DNA from: Poriferisodalis sp965221195
GTDB taxonomy: Bacteria; Actinomycetota; Acidimicrobiia; Acidimicrobiales; Poriferisodalaceae
Direction of reading: 5' to 3'
Length of the DNA: 64,000 bases
NCBI GenBank assembly: GCA_965221195.1
Contig: OZ244864.1
Coordinates: 1,860,001 to 1,924,000 of the forward strand
Shown here: positions 7,934-16,042 of the stretch, piece after piece
Numbering within the stretch: position 1 is the stretch's first letter
Layout of the letters: each line of letters opens with the position of its first letter
The notes under the pieces: generated by a model
Databases searched by the model: none
Told to the model about the DNA's origin: nothing
What the model saw: the letters and a program-made list of their open reading frames with translations, nothing else
Program-made: the position numbers and the translations under genes

Positions 7934-9139
7934 TCAGCTCTGGGTCTCGGTTCTGGCTGACTGGGTGGTGGTTGGCTGGGTGGTGGCCGGCTGGCTTGGC
8001 TGGCTGAGTCCGAGTTCGCGCGAAATCACCATCCGCTGAATTTCGCTGGTGCCTTCACCGATCTCCAAGATCTTCGAGTCGCGATAGAACCGCGCCACCG
8101 GGGTCTCGTCGATGAAGCCGTACCCGCCGAAGACCTGTGTGGCCTCACGGGCTGCGGTAACTGCTGCCTCGGTTGCGTAGAGCTTGGCGATGGCTGCTTC
8201 TTTTTTGAACGGCAGTCCTGCGTCTTTACGAGCCGCGGCCGCGTACGTCACCTGCCGAGCAGTCTCCGCCGCGACAGCCATGTCGGCACACTTAAACGCG
8301 ATTCCTTGGTTGGCACCGATCGGCCGCCCGAAGGCTGTTCGTTGATTCGCGTACGCCGTGCATTCGTCTAAGCAGGCTTGGATCAGGCCGACTGCGAGCG
8401 CAGCGATGGCGATCCGCCCATCATCGAGCGTCGCCAAGAACTGCTGAAAACCGCGGCCGGGTGCCCCGAGCAGGTTGGATTCGGGAACTCGACATTCGTC
8501 AAACAGCAACCCGTGCGTGTCCGACGCATGCCATCCCATCTTGTGATACGACGGCTCCACGGTGAATCCGTCGGTGCCGGAGGGAACGATGAAGGTCGAG
8601 ATTCCGTCGGCGGTGCGCGCGGTCACCGTGACCAAACTGGTGATGTCTGAACCCGAGTTCGTGATAAAGCATTTCGATCCGTCGATCACCCAGTGCGGTT
8701 CGCTCCCTGTGGTGTCGAGCACCGCCCGCGTCTTGGTCGCACCGGCATCTGAGCCGGCCTCCGGCTCGGTCAAGCCGAATCCGGCGAGTGCTCGGCCCGC
8801 CACAAGGTCAGGCAGGTACTGGTCTTTTTGTTCATCCGATCCGAATTCGAAGATGGGCTTAGCGCCGAGGCAGACCCCAGCCTCCAAGGTGATGCCCATC
8901 GACTGATCGGCGCGACCGATCTCCTCAATGGCAATGCAGAGCGTCGTGAAGTCTGCGTCTGCTCCGTCGTATTCCTCCCCGAAGATGAGCCCGAAGAGTC
9001 CGAGATCTCCCATGGCCTTGACGGTGTCGGTTGGGAACTCATGGTCGAGGTCCCACTGCGACGCATGGGGAGCGATCTCGGCGTCTGCAAAGTCACGCAC
9101 GACGGCCCGAAACTGGTCTTGTTCTTTGGTGAATTGCAT
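7934..9139 (-). CDS. Acyl-CoA dehydrogenase
   Basis: 401 residues, ATG at 9139. FAD-dependent oxidation of an acyl-CoA to the 2-enoyl-CoA, cytoplasmic. The family signatures are clear: GFGLTEPEAGSDAG (substrate/FAD segment), CFITNSGSDI, and the C-terminal FGGYGFIDETPVARFYRDSK. The motif ILEIGEGTSEIQR places a glutamate at the MCAD Glu376 position, so it uses the short/medium-chain type catalytic base. The tail after SRELGLS is a low-complexity Thr/Gln/Pro repeat made by short tandem repeats at about 7950-8005. The gene follows the two carboxylase subunit genes on the same strand (55-bp gap after the alpha subunit), so it is probably part of a branched-chain acyl-CoA pathway, though its catalytic residue placement is not that of isovaleryl-CoA dehydrogenase. 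Confidence 0.93.
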   Translation of the reverse strand: MQFTKEQDQFRAVVRDFADAEIAPHASQWDLDHEFPTDTVKAMGDLGLFGLIFGEEYDGADADFTTLCIAIEEIGRADQSMGITLEAGVCLGAKPIFEFGSDEQKDQYLPDLVAGRALAGFGLTEPEAGSDAGATKTRAVLDTTGSEPHWVIDGSKCFITNSGSDITSLVTVTARTADGISTFIVPSGTDGFTVEPSYHKMGWHASDTHGLLFDECRVPESNLLGAPGRGFQQFLATLDDGRIAIAALAVGLIQACLDECTAYANQRTAFGRPIGANQGIAFKCADMAVAAETARQVTYAAAARKDAGLPFKKEAAIAKLYATEAAVTAAREATQVFGGYGFIDETPVARFYRDSKILEIGEGTSEIQRMVISRELGLSQPSQPATTQPTTTQSARTETQS

Positions 9140-9194
9140 AGGTCAGCTGCCTAGTGTTGGGTTCATTGCTGGGTTCATTTTGTCGGGTGTATTG

Positions 9195-11126
9195 CTAGGA
9201 CACAGTTGCCTTATCAGGGCTTGTGTCATCAGGGTTTGTGTCATCGAAGCTGACGAGTACTTGGTTGGCTTCAACAGCATCGCCCACGGTGCATCGGATC
9301 TCAGCCACCTTGCCGGCGCCGTGCGCTGTTAAGGGGTGCAACATCTTCATGGCCTCCACAACTACGACCACGTCATCTGCGGCAACTGTCCCACCGACGG
9401 CGACGCGTACCTCTACAACCACAGCGGGGAACGGTGCCACAATGGCCTTCGTTACCGCTGCGTCGGTGTCCGCAGCAGGTACCCACGCCTCAGACCGATC
9501 AGGCACCTCAAAGGTGACGGTGTGGCCTGCGATGTTGACTGCGACTGAGCCTGTGTCGGCCAGTGCTGTTTGGCCTAGTGCTGTTTCCCCCAGTGCTCGG
9601 GCGATTGCTTCAGTGCCGACTTCGCACAGCTCGCCGGTGCTCTCGCGCAGCACCGCTGCCGTTGTGGCGCTGTGGTCAATGAGACGGAATGAGCCGAGAG
9701 CCGACCAAGGACCTGTCGGCGTTGCTGTTCGTTGCTGCTGCAGCCGAGCTATCCATGCTGCCGCTGCTAGAGGTGCGGCGTCGCTAACAGACGGCGGTTC
9801 GGCCATCTGCGTGGAGCCAAGCGAGTCGATGACATCGGTGGTCATTTCGCCGTTTCGCAACGCTTCCATATCGGTCAGCCACCGAAGAAACCCAGCGTTG
9901 GTCGAAACCGGTCCGATGATGAGCGCGTCGAGTGCGTCGCGCAGCGCATCAAGCGCCGCTGTGCGGTCGGGGCGGGTCACGATCAGCTTGGCAATGAGCG
10001 GGTCGTAATACGGCGTGATCTGCGAGCCACAGGCAACGGAACCTTCCCAGCGCACGCCAGGGGGCACGCGCAGGTGGCGCACCGAGCCTGCTCTCGGGCT
10101 GAAGCCGTCGTATGGGTCCTCGGCGTTGATGCGAGCTTCTGCGCTGTGACCGTCAATCGAAACGTCGGCTTGGGTCAGCCCGAGGGGTTCGCCTAGTGCT
10201 GCTCGCAGCTGCAACTCCACGAGATCACAGCCGGTGACCGCCTCAGTGACCGGATGTTCCACCTGCAGCCGAGTGTTCATCTCCAAAAAGAAGAACTCGC
10301 CGGTCTCGGCGTCCACGATGAACTCCACCGTTCCCGCATTGTCGTAGGTGATGTGTAGGGCGAGAGCGACGGCGGCGCGGTGCAGGCCTTCGCGAGTGTC
10401 TGTGGGCAGGTTCGGCGCAGGTGCTTCCTCGATCAGTTTCTGATAGCGGCGCTGTGATGAGCAGTCACGAGTGCCGAGGTGGATGACGTGTCCGTGCTGG
10501 TCGCCGACTATCTGCACCTCAACATGGCGAGGTCGGGGGATGTACCGCTCAACGATCACTCGATCATCGCCGAATGAGCGCAAGGCCTCGGTGCGCGCCT
10601 GCGCTAAGGCTTCGTTGAACTCATCTGGCGAACGCACTATGCGAATGCCCTTGCCGCCACCCCCAGCGGAGGCCTTGACGAGCACGGGGTAGCCGATCTG
10701 CTGAGCTGCGATGTTCATATCGCCGTCGGCGGCACCTGGAATCGTCGGCACTCCGGCTGCTTCGGCTATGGCTCTTGCCTCTACTTTGGATCCCATCTGC
10801 GAGATCGCCTGCGGATGCGGCCCTACCCACCTCAGGCCCGCATCCACGACTGCTTGGGCGAATGCTGCGTTCTCAGACAAGAAGCCATAGCCGGGGTGAA
10901 TGGCATCGGCATTGGTTTGGAGCGCGGCAGCCAGAATGGCATTGACGTTCAGGTATGAGCGGTCGAGCGCTGCTGGGCCGATGCAGCGGTTCTCGTCGGC
11001 ATCTGCCACGAAGGGCGCACCTTGATCTGGTTCGGCCCACACGGCAACTGTGCGCCAACCCAACCGACGAGCGGTAGCGACGACGCGGCTCACGATTTCT
11101 CCACGGTTCGCAACCAGCAGCTTCAC
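9195..11126 (-). CDS. Acyl-CoA carboxylase biotin-carboxylase/BCCP subunit (methylcrotonyl- or propionyl-CoA type)
   Basis: 643 residues from GTG 11126 (VKLLVANRGEIVSRV), chosen because this is where the family begins; the open frame extends upstream without homology. The biotin carboxylase domain (to about 445) shows HPGYGFLSEN, the ATP-grasp glycine loop KASAGGGGKGIR, and EMNTRLQVEHPVTE. The C-terminal biotinyl domain carries EAMKM, whose lysine receives biotin. The protein makes carboxybiotin from bicarbonate and ATP for the partner subunit encoded just upstream (43-bp gap). The spacer contains a doubled TCTTATGTCGG unit. With a beta subunit of the methylcrotonyl-CoA type next door, this is probably MccA of leucine breakdown; a propionyl- or geranyl-CoA role is not excluded. 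Confidence 0.9.
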   Translation of the reverse strand: MKLLVANRGEIVSRVVATARRLGWRTVAVWAEPDQGAPFVADADENRCIGPAALDRSYLNVNAILAAALQTNADAIHPGYGFLSENAAFAQAVVDAGLRWVGPHPQAISQMGSKVEARAIAEAAGVPTIPGAADGDMNIAAQQIGYPVLVKASAGGGGKGIRIVRSPDEFNEALAQARTEALRSFGDDRVIVERYIPRPRHVEVQIVGDQHGHVIHLGTRDCSSQRRYQKLIEEAPAPNLPTDTREGLHRAAVALALHITYDNAGTVEFIVDAETGEFFFLEMNTRLQVEHPVTEAVTGCDLVELQLRAALGEPLGLTQADVSIDGHSAEARINAEDPYDGFSPRAGSVRHLRVPPGVRWEGSVACGSQITPYYDPLIAKLIVTRPDRTAALDALRDALDALIIGPVSTNAGFLRWLTDMEALRNGEMTTDVIDSLGSTQMAEPPSVSDAAPLAAAAWIARLQQQRTATPTGPWSALGSFRLIDHSATTAAVLRESTGELCEVGTEAIARALGETALGQTALADTGSVAVNIAGHTVTFEVPDRSEAWVPAADTDAAVTKAIVAPFPAVVVEVRVAVGGTVAADDVVVVVEAMKMLHPLTAHGAGKVAEIRCTVGDAVEANQVLVSFDDTNPDDTSPDKATVS

Positions 11127-11169
11127 GGGACGGCTCTCTCTTCTTATGTCGGCTCTTATGTCGGGCGGG

Positions 11170-12795
11170 CTACATCCGGTACACGATGCCGGAGCCCACA
11201 GCGGGAGCGTCCTGACGTGCGGCCAGCGCAAGGCACAGACCGATCGTGTCGCGGGTGCCAACAGGATCGATGAGCCCGTCATCCCACAAGCGGGCGGTGG
11301 CGTAGTACGGGTCGCTTTGGCGTTCGTACTGATCGGCTACTTCGGCTCGCATCGCGGCGATCTGCTCATCGGTGGTTTCGGTGCCGCTCATGCCGGCCAG
11401 GCGGATGTCCACCAGTACGGTCTGAGCGGTTTCTGCTGACATCGTGGCGATTCGGCTATTCGGCCATGCGAACAAAAATCTGGGGTTGAAGCCCCGCCCG
11501 CACATGCCGTAGTTGCCGGCGCCGTAGGAGCCGCCGATCAGCACCGTGTAGCGCGGCACGGTGGCGTTGGCCACTGCGGCCACCATCTTCGCTCCGTGTT
11601 TGGCTATGCCCGCGGCTTCTGAGTCGCTGCCGACCATGTACCCAGTCGTGTTCTGCAAAAACAGCAGCGGCACTCGACGTTGTTCGCAGAGTTCGATGAA
11701 ATGCGTGGCCTTCAAAGCGTCGGAGGAGAAGATGATTCCGTTGTTGGCGATGACGCCGATCTGGAATCCCCAGATGCGGGCGAAGCCGCAGGTGATGTGG
11801 TTTCCCCATTCTGGTTTGAACTCGCTGTAACGGGAAGCGTCAACCAGCCGGGCGATGATCTCGCGGGCGTCGAATCCGATGCGGTCGTCGGCCGATATCA
11901 CGCCGTAGATCTCTTTGGGAGAGAACAGCGGGGCTTCCGGTTCGGTCCATGACAGCCAGTTCTCACGATGGCTGACGGGTCGTTGGTTGGCGGCGGCGCA
12001 TAGCTCGCGGAGCTTGCCGTAAGCCGATCGCTCGTCGGGTGTCATGTAGTCGGAGACGCCGGAGATGCGAGTGTGTACAGCGGCGCCGCCGAGTTCGTCG
12101 GGCTCAATGATTTCGCCGAGTGCTGCTTTCACGATGGGCGGACCGCCGAGATAGATACGTCCGATTCCCGACACCATGATGACTTCGTCGCTGAGCGCCG
12201 GTACGTACGCCCCGCCCGCTGTGCAGCCACCGAGAACCACCGAGATCTGCGGTAGGCCCTGCGCCGACAGGCGGGCTTGGCGGTAGAAGCTGCCGCCGAA
12301 ATGGTCTTTGTCTGGGAAGATGTCGTCTTGCAGCGGTAGGAACGCTCCGCCTGAGTCAACCAAGTAGATGACCCCAAGACCGTTCTCGGCTGCGATGTCT
12401 TGGGCCCGAACGTGTTTTTTGATGCTGATCGGCAGCAGCGAGCCGCCTTTGACGGTGGCGTCGTTGGCGATGAACATCCAAGGCGCACCGCAGACCACAC
12501 CGATGCCGGTGACGATGCCCGCGCCGGGTGCTTCGTTGTTGTACATGTCCCAACTGGCGAGCGTCGAGAGTTCAAGGAACGGGGTGTTCGTATCGCAGAT
12601 CAAGTCGATTCGGTCTCGTGGCAGGATTTTGCCGCGGCTGCGGTGCCGCTCGATGGAGCGTTCGCGACCCCGCCCGCCTGAGATGGCGAACTGTTGACGT
12701 TCTCCCAAGGTGGCCAGCAAGTCTGCGTAGGCCTGCGCGTTCGCGGAGAACTCGCTGCTGTTGACATCGATGCGGCTGTTGAACTGGCGAATCAT
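11170..12795 (-). CDS. Acyl-CoA carboxylase carboxyltransferase (beta) subunit, methylcrotonyl-CoA type
   Basis: 541 residues, ATG at 12795. Carboxyltransferase of a biotin-dependent acyl-CoA carboxylase. Features include RERIERHRSRGKILPRDRI-like N-terminal segment (here SIERHRSRGKILPRDRIDL), the oxyanion-hole region VVLGGCTAGGAYVPALSDE, and the second crotonase half with GFARIWGFQIGVIANNGI, LLFLQNTTGYMVG and GGSYGAGNYGMCGR. The ANNG/QNTTGYMVG and NYGMCGR strings and the length are typical of methylcrotonyl-CoA carboxylase beta subunits rather than propionyl-CoA carboxylases. First gene of a probable operon with the alpha subunit and acyl-CoA dehydrogenase. It starts about 50 bp from a triple 23-bp repeat that lies upstream. 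Confidence 0.92.
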   Translation of the reverse strand: MIRQFNSRIDVNSSEFSANAQAYADLLATLGERQQFAISGGRGRERSIERHRSRGKILPRDRIDLICDTNTPFLELSTLASWDMYNNEAPGAGIVTGIGVVCGAPWMFIANDATVKGGSLLPISIKKHVRAQDIAAENGLGVIYLVDSGGAFLPLQDDIFPDKDHFGGSFYRQARLSAQGLPQISVVLGGCTAGGAYVPALSDEVIMVSGIGRIYLGGPPIVKAALGEIIEPDELGGAAVHTRISGVSDYMTPDERSAYGKLRELCAAANQRPVSHRENWLSWTEPEAPLFSPKEIYGVISADDRIGFDAREIIARLVDASRYSEFKPEWGNHITCGFARIWGFQIGVIANNGIIFSSDALKATHFIELCEQRRVPLLFLQNTTGYMVGSDSEAAGIAKHGAKMVAAVANATVPRYTVLIGGSYGAGNYGMCGRGFNPRFLFAWPNSRIATMSAETAQTVLVDIRLAGMSGTETTDEQIAAMRAEVADQYERQSDPYYATARLWDDGLIDPVGTRDTIGLCLALAARQDAPAVGSGIVYRM

Positions 12796-12847
12796 CTCAG
12801 TGTCACCTTAGGTGCTGTTTCGCCGTAGGTGCCGGGCCGCCGTTGTG

Positions 12848-12909
12848 GTGCGCCAAAACGACATCAAAAGGTGCGCGATAACGACACCGAGGCATGTGCC
12901 AAAACGACA
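12848..12909. repeat. Three direct repeats at 23-bp spacing (candidate operator)
   Basis: The 16-mers at 12848, 12871 and 12894 share the core TGCGCCAAAACGACA with few changes (second copy CGATAACGACA). The starts are exactly 23 bp apart. They lie in the 168-bp spacer between the carboxylase gene and the truncated ATPase, 55-116 bp before the latter's GTG. The regular spacing suggests a protein binding array; the function is unknown. Confidence 0.6.
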
Positions 12910-12963
12910 CAAGAACACGCGCGATTTGTACATGCGCCCGTAGCTCAACGTAATCTTGCAAGC

Positions 12964-13185
12964 GTGAAACAGTATCTAACACGGCTGGTTGACCCTTGGC
13001 TGGCCGACGTTTTGGCAGCTGCGCCGGCAGTCATGATCACCGGCGCGCGTGCCTCAGGCAAGACCACCACTGCGTTGCGCCACGCTGCGAGCGTTGCGCA
13101 TTTGGACTATGAGCGCGAGGCAGGTCCGTTCAACGCCGACCCCGATGCTGCCTTACGTGAACGACCCGAGCCGCTGCTGGTGGGG
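12964..13185 (+). pseudogene. 3'-truncated AAA ATPase (AAA_14/DUF4143 family)
   Basis: From GTG 12964 the frame reads VKQYLTRLVDPWLADVL, then a P-loop GARASGKTTTA, then HLDYEREAGPFNADPDAALR. This is the N-terminus of the AAA_14/DUF4143 ATPases, which are usually about 400 residues. About 74 codons remain; homology stops at RPEPLLV, where the family continues with a DEWQ-like Walker B. The frame continues to 13308 only as antisense of the methyltransferase gene. The break coincides with the last codons of the restriction-modification module, so the gene was probably cut when that module arrived or when flanking DNA was lost. The P-loop family call is good; the exact subfamily is less certain. 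Confidence 0.7.
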
Positions 13186-15993
13186 TTAGTTGGGGCTTGG
13201 TGTGTTCCATGCTTCGGGGCCTATCACTGTGTTCATTTCTGCGCCGGTTTGGGTGATGACCTTGACGGCGATGGGTTTGCCGTCGGGCGGGATCGCAAAC
13301 GGGGCTGATTGGTCGGTGACAATGTCGGTTTCGGCGTCGTTGGCCCATTTGCGTTTGAGGCTCTTGGCTGCCGCCTTTAGGCCTGCGTCTTTGTTGAGGC
13401 CGTTGGGGAAGTAGGTAAGGCGGGCCACGAAACTCAACTGATCGTGGCTGGTGTCGATCATCCAGCAGTCAATCTGGTTATGGTCGGCGGTGCGTACTCT
13501 GCCGGTGGCAGGGTCGTAGGTGTCGCAGCCGAGCAGTTTTACGGTGAGCTGCGTGCCATCCGGTGTGCGGCGTACTTCGCAGTCGGGTTCGCTGAGCAGT
13601 GTAAAGCTGCCGCCGTCAGCGTTCTTGGACAGTTCGGGAATCTGTAAGTCTTGCGATGCGACCACTTTGTGTATCTCGCAAACACCGACACTGGTTGGAA
13701 CATCTGGGTCAAACGCGAATCCCACGACGATTAAGTGGCGACAATCGGGAGCGTTTTTGCGGGCTTCAACAGCAGCGAGGCGCACTTGGTGAGCGCTGAC
13801 CGAAGCGTCGGGCGCGGCGATCATTAGACCGGCGGGTATCTCAGTGTCGCGCTTTGGTTGGGTGCAGGTAACACCGAAAGCTACGAGGCTGGTGCCGGCC
13901 CAGCGCTCGCGGTCGATGATTTGCAGTAGTTCGCGACCCTCAGAGTCACAAATCGGTGAGCGGTTAAGTGCGTCCAAAATGGCTTCTTCGGTGTCTGCGC
14001 TCGCAAGACCAAACAGCGCTGCACTGCTGTTGGATAGCGAATCGACAGTTGCGCCCAAAGCAACGTCAGAACCATCGGAACTATCAGAATCATCAAAACC
14101 ATCAGAACCAAATGGCAGGTGGCTGTAGGGCGAGTGCGATTCCACCGTGAATGGGCTGCACAGACGCAAGCGTTTGCGGTCTATCTCGGTTTGGTCGACG
14201 AGTTTGATGACGTTGTCGGGATGGTTCCAGTTGGTGTCGGGATCGGCGAGACGACCGGCAGACACCTTGCGCATCTGTTTGCATACAAAATCGTTGGCTG
14301 GATCATTGCCGCCGTCGGTAACTTGGTGCCACGGGTACGCCGAGGTAGCCAAATGCTGGCGCGCTACAGCGATAGCAACACGGCTCACGTCAATAGTGAT
14401 CCAGCGCCGCCCCCATTCTTCAGCGACATCAGCTGTCACTCCCGACCCGCACGTAGGATCCAGCACCAGATCACCCGGATCGGTAGTCATCAACATGCAA
14501 CGTTGGATGGTTGCGTCTGAGGTCTGCACTGCGTAGCGCTTGGCACTTCCTGCAACGGGAAGCATCCGCTGCCAGACGTTGTCGAGCCTTCGTCCCGGCA
14601 CTTCGTGCTCATACCAACGCCACCTCAGCGAGGGACCACTGTCGTCAAGTCGTCCGGTCCAACCGAGCCAGCACAGGCCGCATGGTGTGGGATCGGGGCA
14701 CGGAGGCTTTGCCTCCGTGCGCGCGCCAGTGTCGTCCGGTGGGGTACACACTGGTGCGTCTCCGTCGTGGACGGAGACGCGCCAGTGTCGTCCGGTTCCG
14801 CAGTGGTATCGCTTACCTCGGTACATAATCTCACGTGTGCGACCTGTGGTTGAGGATCCTTGCGACGTCAGGACCATGCGGTTGTATAGAACAGAATCCT
14901 GATCGAGTGCCTCGTCGGGTGATCTGCGCTCGTCTCGTGTCAGTTTGCGACACAGTCCGTCCTTGTCTTCAACCATGACATATGAGCTGAAGTGTTCGAT
15001 GATGTCAGCCTTCTGCATCATGGGTTCGTAGGGCTGCCGGTACTTGCATTGGGTTTTGTCTTTTGCGTACCAGAGCAGATACGACGCGCTTTCGGGCAAG
15101 GTGCGAGCTGATGAGCCGCCGGTGGGGCGCCAGGTGATCGTTGCTACGCGGTTTTCGGGGCCGAACACTTCGTCGAGTACTAGGGCTAGGCGGTGGACGT
15201 TTTCGTCGCCGATCTGCACAAACAGCGAGCCGGTGTCGGTGAGTAGTTCGCGGGCTAATACGGCTCGTTCGTGAATGCCGTCTAGGTAGGAATGGATGCC
15301 GTTGCGGTAGTTGTCTCTGAACGCACGCAACGGCAGCGTGTCGCCGGCAGGCACGCCTTCTAGCTTCTCGGGGGTTTCGAGTTTTTGGGTGCTGGTTTGG
15401 AAGTTCGATTTGAAACCCATGCCATACGGCGGGTCGAAATAGATCATCTGCACCCCGCCGGCTAGGCGGTCTTTTGCGATGAGTGATTGCATCACTGCTG
15501 CTGAGTCGCCGTGGATGAGTCGGTTTTGCCAACGTCCTCGGTGCCGGTACCAGTCATATTCGTCGGCACTTTCGTCGAGGCCGTCGAAGTCGAGCTGTAG
15601 TTCTGCGCCGCCGCCTGGTTGTCGTAGCTGTTCGAGCAGCAGCGCGGGGGTGACTTTTTCGCGGGTGAACAGCGGACTGCCGGCGAAGCTGTGAGTTTCG
15701 TCGATGGTGGCGTCGCCTGTGAGCGGTGACGTGGTGCCGCTGCGGTCCCACGCGAGCAGCGGGTGAGTGGAGAGGTCTTTGTTGAGGTGTGGTTCTTGCT
15801 GCTTGACAGCGTCGGCGTAGACATCGGCGAAGCTGTCAGCAAATCGCCGCCGAGCCGTGAACCCCTCGGGGGCACGTTGGTGGTCGTCCATCAGCGGAGC
15901 GGTCTCAGCGGTCGGCTGGTTGGGCCGTTTGGCCGACGCGTGCTGATATGCGTTGTCCGCGGGGTTGGAAAGGTCTGCTGTGTTGCTCATCAC
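13186..15993 (-). CDS. Type III-like restriction-modification DNA methyltransferase (Mod)
   Basis: 935 residues, ATG at 15993. Adenine/cytosine-N4 type methyltransferase of the beta class: the catalytic motif DPPYGMGF (about residue 186) precedes the SAM-binding motif DPTCGSGVTADVAEEWG (about 512). IYFDPPY and GDSAAVMQSL agree with Mod subunits of type III systems. The segment between them holds several cysteines and a doubled 18-bp block around 14720-14800 (GCGCCAGTGTCGTCCGG). Residues near 628-650 are a Ser/Asp-rich linker encoded by 9-bp repeats (about 14065-14112), whose length could vary in frame. The gene follows the Res subunit gene on the same strand with a 49-bp gap. At about 300 residues over the usual Mod size, the C-terminal third probably holds target recognition or Res contact functions. 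Confidence 0.88.
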   Translation of the reverse strand: MMSNTADLSNPADNAYQHASAKRPNQPTAETAPLMDDHQRAPEGFTARRRFADSFADVYADAVKQQEPHLNKDLSTHPLLAWDRSGTTSPLTGDATIDETHSFAGSPLFTREKVTPALLLEQLRQPGGGAELQLDFDGLDESADEYDWYRHRGRWQNRLIHGDSAAVMQSLIAKDRLAGGVQMIYFDPPYGMGFKSNFQTSTQKLETPEKLEGVPAGDTLPLRAFRDNYRNGIHSYLDGIHERAVLARELLTDTGSLFVQIGDENVHRLALVLDEVFGPENRVATITWRPTGGSSARTLPESASYLLWYAKDKTQCKYRQPYEPMMQKADIIEHFSSYVMVEDKDGLCRKLTRDERRSPDEALDQDSVLYNRMVLTSQGSSTTGRTREIMYRGKRYHCGTGRHWRVSVHDGDAPVCTPPDDTGARTEAKPPCPDPTPCGLCWLGWTGRLDDSGPSLRWRWYEHEVPGRRLDNVWQRMLPVAGSAKRYAVQTSDATIQRCMLMTTDPGDLVLDPTCGSGVTADVAEEWGRRWITIDVSRVAIAVARQHLATSAYPWHQVTDGGNDPANDFVCKQMRKVSAGRLADPDTNWNHPDNVIKLVDQTEIDRKRLRLCSPFTVESHSPYSHLPFGSDGFDDSDSSDGSDVALGATVDSLSNSSAALFGLASADTEEAILDALNRSPICDSEGRELLQIIDRERWAGTSLVAFGVTCTQPKRDTEIPAGLMIAAPDASVSAHQVRLAAVEARKNAPDCRHLIVVGFAFDPDVPTSVGVCEIHKVVASQDLQIPELSKNADGGSFTLLSEPDCEVRRTPDGTQLTVKLLGCDTYDPATGRVRTADHNQIDCWMIDTSHDQLSFVARLTYFPNGLNKDAGLKAAAKSLKRKWANDAETDIVTDQSAPFAIPPDGKPIAVKVITQTGAEMNTVIGPEAWNTPSPN

Positions 15994-16042
15994 TGTGCTC
16001 CTTGCTGTGTTCCTTGCATCGGTGCCCCTCGCATTGGGCCTC

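Noticed and set aside
9223..10008. 261-codon forward frame over the carboxylase gene, and similar antisense frames elsewhere
   Set aside because: They are shadows of high-GC genes on the other strand with no recognisable domain.
12945..12963. GCGCCCGTAGCTCAA resembling a tRNA 5' end
   Set aside because: No anticodon arm or TpsiC arm follows; the GTG of the truncated ATPase begins within 20 bases.
13186..13308. C-terminal extension of the truncated AAA ATPase
   Set aside because: These codons are the complement of the Mod gene 3' end; P-loop ATPase homology stops before them.
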